Of a DNA stretch of 64,000 nucleotides, positions 56,239 to 64,000 are shown in pieces. The DNA is from Buxus sempervirens. Its lineage: Eukaryota; Streptophyta; Magnoliopsida; Buxales; Buxaceae. The notes beneath the pieces were generated by a model. That model made no database searches, was not told where the DNA came from, and worked only from the letters and a program-made list of their open reading frames with translations. How positions within the stretch are numbered: position 1 is the stretch's first letter; each line of letters opens with the position of its first letter. The position numbers and the translations under genes were made by a program. The DNA lies in assembly GCA_947561395.2 (NCBI GenBank), contig OX387191.1, positions 37,899,439-37,963,438 on the forward strand, in the 5' to 3' direction.

Positions 56239-58779
56239 TTGCCTATAAATAGGAGGCTCCTCCTTAAGCAAATGGCCATTAACTCTTGTTTTGAATTCTC
56301 GCCAAGAAGAACTCCAAGAGAAGAAGAAAACCGCTGCGGGATCGCATCCAGAACCCAGGTAAGCCTCAAACTTTTCTTTTATTTTCTGTCTTTACATTCC
56401 TAAGATCTAGATCTCTTCTTCTACCTTTCTGTAGAATAAGGCCTTCTTTGTGTGTGAAAATCCTTCCCCGGCTCAATGTATCTCGAGACTCCCCCTAGCC
56501 GTAAAACGTGGAGGCGGGATCTAGGAGAAACGAGACTGGGGATTGACCCTAGTGCTAGAACCTATGTAGCATAAGGCCTTTTGATTGATTGTAAACCGTT
56601 TCATATTCAAAGTACCCTTGATTATCTTGAAGAACCGTGTTTAACGGGGAGAGAGAACAAAGGGAAACGATAATGGAACGGAACCCTAGGTTGTTCTAGA
56701 ACCTTATTTTGATGAATATGTATGCATGCTTTGTTGTTGTATTGATCTTGTATGGTTTCTCACACTTGCACATACATAGTACCATTTTGGCGGGATAGGC
56801 TCATATTTGGGGTTTATTGCATTTATTGTGATAAATCTCAAATAAATGGCCTCAATCAATTCTGGAATGTTTTCAAATGATTTTTCAAAGATTTGTGTTC
56901 ATCTTGCACGAATGGCACACACTTTATCACAATTTTGAGTTGGTTTTACTCAAAAAGGGCCTAACTGGACAGCACCTGTACCCTTACTTCGGACGCTCAT
57001 AACTTCATTGTCCAGATGAATTTTGGAGCGATTCCAAAACCATGGGAAAGGTGAGGCTGTCTAGTTTATGTCCACCAAATTTCATAAATTTCTATCAAAC
57101 GGATTTTGGACACCTCTCTGTCGAAGTTGATTGGACAGTTCAGGTTCAAATACAGAAATTGTCACTTCGACGGAGCGCCATGTGTTCGTTTTAAGTCCAA
57201 TTCGAATGATTTTTGTTTCTGGGCAGTCCTTTATGAGTCTATTTTCAAATCCAGTTAGTTTCATAATTTTTTGACTCCATTTGAATTATTGGTAGCCGAT
57301 TTACTCAGAACTGCTCAATGGCACTTTTCTGGGTAAATCTGTGATCTTCGGGGCCTGTTCGGGAGATCACCCAAGGCACATCCGAAGGGATTTTTGTATG
57401 AGGCTAGTTTCTTTTGAAAGATGGCCATACAGACTTCAATCACACCAAAGTTCGTCGATTGTTATGGAGTGGATATTTCTAGACAAGTTTCCAAAGTTGC
57501 TCACTTATCACTTTTTGATTATCCCCAACAGCAACTTTAAAGGAGCATAACTCCTAGGATTTTAATCGGAATGAAGTGAAATTTTGCATGAGACTCTTAT
57601 TTACTGTAATCTTTCAATTGGATTTAGTTTGGTTCAATTTAAAATTGTATTTGAATGATTTCAAGACAAATGGCATTACTTTTCACCGAATTTTCCGGAT
57701 TTGATTCAACTTGGTTTTTGAATAACTCATGCTTTGATTTCCATCTTTTTGTGATATTCCAGAAATGATATTGACATAAGAGAGGATCTAGAATCCATTT
57801 AGATCTTCATGTGAAAATATCGTACATTGGTCCTTTTTCAAGGTTTTCTATGATTTTAGCAAGCTTTCTTATTTTTGCATGAACATACACTTGGCTACCA
57901 CTTTGTGTGGATGAATGGGGGTGCCTAACACCTTCCCCTGTTCATAATCTAATCCCCTTACCCATCTCTGGATTTGATTTTCAAGTAGGGTTATTTTTAC
58001 CCTAGAATTTGCCTGTTTACACTTTTTGATAATTTTTGAATATTTTGGTGTCCATTCACGCCCTAAACATGAATGGTGGCGACTCTCCCAATTTTTTATG
58101 TAGAGCCCCGTGTGTTGACGGTGGGTGATCTTTTCCCGTGTCTCACACCTACTGGGCCCAAATTGAACACCGGCAGGCCTTCCAACAGGGCCCACCCCTT
58201 CCGACTAATTCACTTGATTAAATTAAACAAGAAATGACTTAATTAAGGGCTGTACCCTCCGAGGCCCAATCAAGGCCCAATTTGAGACATGCTTGGGTAG
58301 GGATAGATGGCTTGGCAGAAACTTAGGGTACGGGCCTACCAAGTCCCATCTCTTTAAAAGGGAGCCCACTTATCAAGAAGAAAAAGGAAGGGATACACAT
58401 CCCTTACCTACAAAAGACTTGGGTTTCTCAATCCAAGCCTAGGAGATGGGCCCCAAGGCCATCCCTATTCCAATTGGAATCAAACTTAAATAAAGATAAT
58501 AAAACTAAAAGAACCCACAGTAGGGCCCACCTAAGGGGCCCACAAATCATCAAGTTTCATTAAAAATGCATAAAACTTAATTCTTTTCTCTTTTTAACTT
58601 TAACCAAATAATTAATAATTAATCAAACTTACCCTAATCCTAAAGGGCTTCTAGGCTTATACTAAGCCCAAAAAGGACATATGGGCTGTCCTTTAGCCCA
58701 CCTTGGATTCTGCGGTCCTTCTAACAACGCTCGCCCAATCAGACTAAGATCAATTAATAAAGAAGATAAAAACAGATAA

Positions 58780-58807
58780 GGGGACCTACACTACTTAGGT
58801 GGTCCCC
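58780..58807 (+). other. Conserved bulged hairpin of the 52163 LTR
   Basis: GGGGACC..CACTA / TAGGTGGTCCCC, third example of the group-2 hairpin. Confidence 0.55.
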
Positions 58808-59174
58808 AAATGAAGACCTAATTGATGAGTGCATATCTGTTTAAGATGGGTGAGGTAGAACGAGTTGACTCATAACCAGGATGACCTAAGGGACCCGTCA
58901 CCCGACGGAGTGGACCAGGGTATCTATGGACTTCCCTGAATCGTAACCAAAAATTTAACTGGAATCTCAAAGCTGTAGACCACCTAATAGACAAACACCA
59001 GGCACCCCATAAGGCAGTGGCAACTCCCCTTTCCTTATTTCCTTTCCTAATCCCGAAAGCATACAATCCTTCGTGCTTTCGCCGAATAATGTAACAAGAA
59101 CCATTTACCCTAAATTAGGCACACACATTCGTGCACCTCCCAGTGCAATCGAAGATTGATGCGTGCACAGTGTA

Positions 59175-59603
59175 TATTAGCAATTAGACTGTTGTCATTG
59201 CCTTCCTTTTTTTAATTCTATGCAACCCTTCTTTTGTGATATTCTTATCACTACATGACATATGAGGTCCCAAGATTGAATAAGTTGATTAGACCCAAAT
59301 CAAATTTTGTAAGGTTGAAATAATATTATATCAAGTGCCTCCATTATTCTCTATCTAAAAGATGTCAAGCCACAAGAGTCATAAACGACAAAATCCCAGC
59401 ATATTTCCAAAGGCAAATCAACACAAAGACCAAGTTCAATATTGGTATTTTTTCACTTTTATCATAGGCCGGCTCTGTTATTTTAACCTTTTCATTGGGG
59501 TGCTTTTTTTCAAAAGCTTTGGAGCAACTTTTTTTCACAAGATTCTCCTATACAATGACTTGCCATTTTCCATTGAATATGATATCTGCGGGGAGGCTTT
59601 GAG
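59175..59603. other. Spacer between LTRs
   Basis: An 86-codon open frame (59362-59622, plus) runs into unit D and shows no domain. Nothing else seen. Confidence 0.4.
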
Positions 59604-60553
59604 TGTAATACACCGAACCTGAGTCAATGCAAAACAGGCACCCAACCCGAATCCGAAGTGCTACTGGGCCCAAAACATTTAATTACCAGACAATTAAATA
59701 ATATTCATTCAACAATTAATATCAAAGTGCATAAGTTTATCATCTATAAAAACCAATAAGTGTGGATAAAAGTGTCATCCAAACTATCAAATCAAAATAA
59801 ATCAAAGTCTGGTAAATGGGTTCTATCACTCTCACTCTCATAAACATCAAATACATAAAATAACAAATAAATAATCAATGTCTCAATCAACTGTATCAAC
59901 TTCAAATCTAACGACTCAGCATAGTAATAATCCTCTAGAAGAAAATCTGCAAACTCGCCCTGAGAATCAAACCCCGAGTCTCTCTTATACGTATTAGCTG
60001 AAAAATAGAACAAAACAAAACATGAATGAGATACGAATATCCCAGCAGGTAACACTATGCATGAATAAACAGTTTATACATAAAAATAGTCATGCTTTCG
60101 TGCTTGATAAAGTAAATGAATAAAAGGGATACAATCTTTATAAATAAAACAGTAATCAATAAATATTTCGGCAAATATAATCCTTCCCATTAACATGATT
60201 TTCAACACAAAAGTGTAATAGGTAAAACTAAAACCAAACCATCATATGTCTTTGTAGGACTCATGAAGACAAGAAGGCCTTTAACAAGAAACTCTCCATC
60301 CACTATGCCACCATGCGACTTATGAGCAAATCTAGTAAAAATCCTCAAACCCGAATCTCAATCTGACGACAAGAGGCCTAGACATCGACTTATTGCGCAC
60401 AAAACTCACGTACCAGCAACGATATCTGAAATACGGAATTTGGCATGTACCACCCAAGGATGCAGCCCCTAAATCAATACATGGGGATGGTAGTTAGTCC
60501 GCACATACAGGGTACTCACCAGCAACTCAAATCAGAAATGAGACCTTACAGAT
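59604..60553 (-). mobile_element. Unit D: group-1 unit, head part
   Basis: Starts TGTAATACACCGAACCTG and matches units A and B closely to 60548, where unit E interrupts it. Palindrome 60027-60044, acceptor CAG 60000-59998, exon with FLLEDYYYAE but without the stop seen in A and B. The remaining part of the unit lies beyond the window or is lost. Confidence 0.7.
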
Positions 60554-61304
60554 GTAACGCCTCGGTTCTGGATCAATTATCCAACCCCGAAGTGTTAGTG
60601 TATGTGGGTCAAAGCAACTAAAATTCAGAATAATTTAAAACTTTATTCATATCATTATCAGAGTTATTATGCGGAAACCAGAAATAAAATTCAATTACAA
60701 TTAACTTAACATTTTCCAATTCTTTTTGAACTCATAACTGGTTCACAACTAATGGCTATCTGTAATGCCCCGGATCCGTGTTTTTCATTAAAGATATAAC
60801 ACGTCTCCTAGGGGTTAGTTAAGGATCTCAATAATGGTGATCGCTGGATAATCACCCTCATTTTATATCACATCAGAGTGCACATTAAAAATTCCTATCC
60901 AGGCAAGGTATGACATCATCAAATACATCAAATGGGCCCAAATTTACTACCTTATTACAATCCCCACAATTCAACTTAACAAGTTTAAGACCAAACAACC
61001 TGCTAGACTAAGGACGGTAGTAATAATCCTCCTTCCTATATGTATCAGCCGGATCTACCCCCGTAGGCACCTCACCACGAATAAAACAAAACAACAACGA
61101 GGGAATGAGATATGAATATCTCAGTGAGTGACACATGCATGCAGAAATAGTTAACACAGTTATAAGACATGCTTTGACAAATAACCAACAATAATAAACA
61201 ACGTAATTCCGATAACAACACAAAACCAGGTCAATGTCATGCATATGGTTACATTGATTAATTTACATGCCAAGTAGACACTCCACACCTCCATGTACAC
61301 AGTT

Positions 61305-61425
61305 CCGGCCTACTAAGGGTATCGGATACTCTGAAATGACGGCCTACTCAGGGTATCGTCATCCAATGCCAACCTACTCCGGGTATCGGCACTGACAACC
61401 AGGCCTACTCAGGGTATCTGGCTGC
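61305..61425. repeat. Tandem repeat GGCCTACTCAGGGTATCGG
   Basis: Four imperfect copies at 31-36 base spacing within unit F. Confidence 0.75.
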
Positions 61426-61573
61426 TCTACACTGGTCGTGGCAACACACAAGGCCATGCAATTACACCAACAAACACATACCATCACATTACTAAGCTTA
61501 ACAAGGATCCATGGGAAGCTAAACCCAAATCGATAAATAACCGTTTAAAACTCTGCATTTAGTACACATCACC

Positions 61574-61731
61574 CGTTGTTCCAACCAGAACATCAACTCA
61601 CACAAGCGTTCCAACTAGAACATCAACTCACACAAGCGTTCCAACCAAAACATCAGCTCACACAAGTGTTCTAACCAGAACATCAACTCACACAAGTGTT
61701 CCAACCAGAACATCAAATCACAAGAAATCAA
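61574..61731. repeat. 30-base minisatellite
   Basis: Five copies of a 30-base unit containing GTTCCAACCAGAACATCAAC and TCACACAAG, more than 90% alike. Lies in the predicted intron of unit F. Confidence 0.85.
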
Positions 61732-62049
61732 GTAAATAATCTTTGCAACTTAATTCAAAACTTGCCATCAAAACAGGGTATAATAAATCTCACTCAAGTA
61801 CCGTACAGTGTATAATTCAAGAGAACTAAAATAAAGCCCCAGTGTTTTGATATCCCGAACATCACCTAATTATTTCCCAATATCTACTTCAGAAGCTTTT
61901 ACGAAATCCAAGGATCTATCTTCAACGTTCTCATAAGTAAATTTTTATCTCTAAGGTTGTAAACAAATATTGTGGTAAGTGGTCGAAGACCTTCTAGCAT
62001 CCAAAAACCCCTTTGTTTTACTAAATTATGAGATTCAGCAAGAAAATGA

Positions 62050-62320
62050 ACTAGGCGCTCACTTCCTGAAGTGGGCGCCAAGTGAGCGCTGAGTAAGCGG
62101 TGCTTATATCATCAAAAATAGGTTAGGCGCTCACTCGAGGATAAGTGGGCGCGAGCTCGGCGCCAAATGGGCGCGAGAAGGGCGCGAGGTAGGCGCGAGA
62201 GTTCTAAGTGGGCGCGAGCTGAGCGCCAAGTGGGCGCGAGCTCGGCGCCAGGTCAAATTTCCTAGGCGCCTACTTCCCGAAGTGGGTGCAAGTGGGCGCC
62301 AAGTGAGCGGTGACCCACTG
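62050..62320. repeat. Private palindromic word cluster of unit F (GGGCGCGAGCTCGGCGCC)
   Basis: More than twelve GGGCGCGAG, GGCGCC and AGTGGGCGC words; the palindrome-like GCGCGAGCTCGGCGCC occurs twice and GGCGCTCACTT / AAGTGGGCGCC pair as hairpins. Strong contrast with AT-rich flanks. Begins 277 bases past the donor. Confidence 0.75.
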
Positions 62321-62881
62321 CGTTTTTCAAGTCTTTGTTAATTCCAAAACTCCAACTCTCGCCGAATTTTTCCGGTCTGTAACTACTTCTCTAGTCTCCC
62401 AATACCCCCAGAACACATTCAAACCTATTTTGGATTTAATCTAACATGCTTTCCAGTTATCCCCAAATTATTGTACCAAAAACCCTTCGGACTGTCTTTG
62501 CCCAGAAACACAGAGAATAATTCATTCAATAACCATGCATTCATTCAAACCAAATCTACGAATAAACTAAACCAGGTTTTAAAACAGTGCCACTCACCTT
62601 TCTATGCTTCCAAGTCTGGGAAATGAGCAACCCAGAAAAACCCCAAACTCTTTCGGCCGTCGGCTTGCTCTGGTCGAACAGAGGTTCTGCTTGCGAGGGA
62701 AGAAACTCTTCCGAACTTCTGATTAGCTAAACTTACTGGCAGTAAGTCTTCCCCATCTCGACTCTCCCACAGCACTTCTCCTACTCCTTCTCTCGAAGAG
62801 CCCTAAACGAAAACCGCAGCCGCAACTTTCTCAATATACTATACGCATATTCAGGGCAAAACAAAAACCTAATTTCTTAAA

Positions 62882-62890
62882 CTATTTATA
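62882..62890 (-). promoter_or_regulatory. TATA box of unit F
   Basis: TATAAATAG on the minus strand, 170 bases inside the unit end, with the donor about 285 bases downstream. Confidence 0.6.
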
Positions 62891-63174
62891 CCTTCCGCAA
62901 TACGCTTGGACGCTTGCTGCTCGACGAATCCTTTTATTTCTGATATAGTGTGAGCGCGACCACCAAAACCCCTACATCCACACCTTATTAGTAGATATTT
63001 ATTATTGAAATAAAATTTTAATTTTTCCCATAAAACCTGGAAATAAACGGGGTTTTACACTATCTCTTTTACATGACACCCCACTGTTTGTCGATCTCAC
63101 CAAGAGTACTTGAAAAATAGTGAAAAATGGAGTGAGATATAAATCTCAACAAATAGCAAGATGCATGAAATAAA

Positions 63175-63235
63175 TTTAATGCCCCGAACTCAGGCCAATA
63201 CAAAACTGGCACTCAACTCGAATCCAAAGTGCTAT
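63175..63235 (-). mobile_element. Unit G: orphan 60-base group-1 head
   Basis: TAATGCCCCGAACTCAGGCC..., matching the first 60 bases of units A, B and D, then cut after GTGCTAT by the next head at 63236. The same cut point occurs in the 3430-6391 unit. Confidence 0.6.
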
Positions 63236-64000
63236 TGTAATGCTCCGAATCCGGTTCAACAATCAAACCCAGAGTGTTACTTTTGAATTGGAACTCAGAA
63301 CAAACTAAAATTTATGTGGAATTAAGACTTTTCATTTATATCATAGTACAATTGGATGCATAACATAATATCTCAATTAATACAATTTAGTTTACAATTA
63401 CATGTTCTTTAATCTGGATTAATCCTAAAACAAGATTACAATTCTACCCATGTGCATACTACCCCAATCTTGATGATCTCTCTATGCATACCTGAAAAAT
63501 AGGTGAAAACATGAGTGAAATTTACATCTCAACTAGTAGCAAGGTGCATGAAATTAAACAGTCTAATTTAAGAAATAGGCATGAGGTATTTCGATAAAAC
63601 AAGGCAAAGGCAGATATATCAAATTCATGTGAATATTCCAAGGTAAACAATAAAATATAAACAACCAGCACATGTGATATCACACGACTCATAGAGCAAG
63701 ATAAGTCTTTGAATAGACACTCTTCATTGCTATGATACCATGCGACTTAGGGGCGAAGCTATTATGACCTTCAAACCCGTATATCACTGAGACAAGAGGC
63801 GTAGTCCTTGACTTATTGCGCATGAAACTAAAAAGTTTGACATAAATCACCAACATGCAGCACCTGAATCAATACATGGAGATGGCTGCTTATCCGCATA
63901 TACAGGACTCACCAACGAGGCTCGAAATGACCCTACAGACATGTAGACCCCCCAATGCAAACTAACTTACAAAGGAAGTGCGAGCGCAAATGGGAGTGAT
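63236..64000 (-). mobile_element. Unit H: group-1 unit running out of the window
   Basis: Starts TGTAATGCTCCGAATCCGG. Contains the decayed palindrome TGAAATTTACATCTCA (63516-63531) and acceptor TTTTTCAG (63494-63492). Its last part (ATGCGACTTAGGGGCGAAGC...) matches unit A near 1515-1740. The promoter half lies beyond 64000. Confidence 0.65.

Larger units (their letters stand above)
54530..58147 (+). mobile_element. TAT/Ogre-like LTR element, deletion derivative
   Basis: Flanked by perfect CCTAC (54525-54529, 58148-58152); starts TGTAGACACCC and ends GTGTCTCACA. A second TGTAGACACCCCAAAATTGC start at 55356 is preceded by the purine tract AGCAAAGAGGGGCAG, as at a 3' LTR. Only about 32 bases of the left LTR match the right one, so the rest of the left LTR and most of the internal DNA were deleted. 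The inner 54562-55355 segment includes an unrecognised 71-codon frame (54774-54989). The right LTR ends with GGTGGCGACTC and TGTCTCACA, typical of TAT/Ogre LTRs. Confidence 0.75.
55356..58147 (+). repeat. Right LTR of the TAT/Ogre-like derivative
   Basis: 2792 bp. Contains the GTATCCGGC word cluster, a telobox hairpin, TATAAATAGG at 56244 and a donor CCCAG then GTAAGC at 56359-56360. No coding. Confidence 0.7.
52163..59169 (+). mobile_element. Group-2 (TGTAAGCACC) solo LTR, interrupted by a TAT/Ogre-like derivative
   Basis: Starts TGTAAGCACCTCATTTTTGC and ends GCGTGCACA, flanked by GTGTA (52158-52162 and 59170-59174). Without the nested element it is about 3.4 kb. It aligns with the 3003 LTR at its head (AAAATTGACTTT..GATCAA, GAGTTTGCCAGAAT) and with both sister LTRs at its tail. 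TATATAAG at 52902, donor CCCAAG then GTAAGC at 53181, hairpin 58780-58807. No coding domain. Confidence 0.88.
60761..63059 (-). mobile_element. Unit F: group-1 solo-LTR-like unit, 2299 bp, complete
   Basis: Starts TGTAATGCCCCGGATCCG and ends AACGGGGTTTTACA with perfect CTATC duplications (60756-60760, 63060-63064). Minus sense: TATAAATAG 62890-62882, donor AAAG then GTGAGT (GT 62597-62596), word cluster 62050-62320, two short tandem repeats, TATGAATATCTCA palindrome 61106-61123, acceptor GAG about 61073-61071 and an exon ending KEDYYYRP-stop. This is the clearest full example of the group-1 architecture. Confidence 0.85.
60554..63174 (-). mobile_element. Unit E: group-1 unit inserted in D and itself split by F
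   Basis: Starts TGTAACGCCTCGGTTCTGG at 60554, after ACAGA. Interrupted by F at 60761-63059 (with its duplication); the sequence resumes at 63065 with a TATTTTTCAAG acceptor (63111-63109) and the palindrome TGAGATATAAATCTCA (63133-63148). Then unit G starts. No end seen. Confidence 0.6.

Noticed and set aside
61305..61731. CRISPR-like look of regularly spaced repeats
   Set aside because: Repeats are head-to-tail minisatellites without unique spacers, in a plant LTR unit.
1..64000. tRNA, rRNA or small structural RNA genes
   Set aside because: No cloverleaf, B-box pair or rRNA-like conserved core was recognised by eye; a tRNAscan or Rfam run would be needed to exclude them.

Overview
This is plant nuclear DNA, almost certainly from a eudicot with a repeat-rich genome. 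The evidence is a plant L1 LINE, a chromovirus-like Ty3/gypsy element primed by initiator tRNA-Met, a hAT transposase tail, Helitron ends, a FAR1/FHY3-like (FRS) gene remnant and a WAT1-like exon pair. No bacterial, organellar or viral gene organisation is present. Species cannot be told. I see no intact host gene; the 64 kb is mostly a nest of transposable elements inserted into one another.

Layout. 1-140: LTR end of a gypsy element cut by the window edge. 803-9142: a long LTR-like unit (A, target duplication AAAAA) holding another LTR (3003-8998, CCAAC), which holds a third unit (3430-6391, TACC[C/T]). 9143-14850: a decayed unit (C) holding unit B (11075-13410, AGT[T/C]A). 14850-16269: part of one more unit. 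16270-19238: gene-poor, with a Helitron end, a purine tract and a foldback MITE. 19239-25295: a decayed L1 LINE. 26490-30750: a diverged 2.5-2.7 kb tandem duplication with small Helitrons. 30961-32720: hAT transposase C-terminus. 33221-33494: an RNase H1 N-terminal/viroplasmin-like ORF split by an LTR-like unit (33495-41941, AGCAG), which contains a young, nearly complete gypsy element (34888-40486, GAATC). 43368-43663: WAT1-like exons. 45030-49575: FRS pseudogene split by a solo LTR (47389-49243, CTTTA). 52163-59169: solo LTR (GTGTA) holding a TAT/Ogre-like deletion derivative (54530-58147, CCTAC). 59604-64000: stacked units D, E, F, G, H (F: CTATC).

Two groups of long non-coding LTR-like units dominate. 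Group 1 ('TGTAAY', ends TGTAAYGCCCCG...CGGGGNNTTACA) and group 2 ('TGTAAGCACC'...GCGCACA) never carry a recognisable gag or pol here, yet many have flawless target duplications. The most interesting signal is their shared internal design. Group 1 units read in sense as TATAAATAG box, first exon, splice donor, a cluster of short palindromic words private to that unit or closely related pair, a conserved GAGAT...ATCTC palindrome, polypyrimidine tract plus AG acceptor, and a short acidic/tyrosine-rich final exon before the TTACA end. They look like mobile, self-contained spliced transcription units. Group 2 shares the promoter-plus-donor design, private palindromic words and a conserved bulged hairpin near the 3' end.

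Two insertions clearly destroyed reading frames (FRS and viroplasmin-like). The only near-complete coding element is the gypsy copy at 34888-40486. All assignments rest on reading the sequence and translations by eye; no database search was possible.
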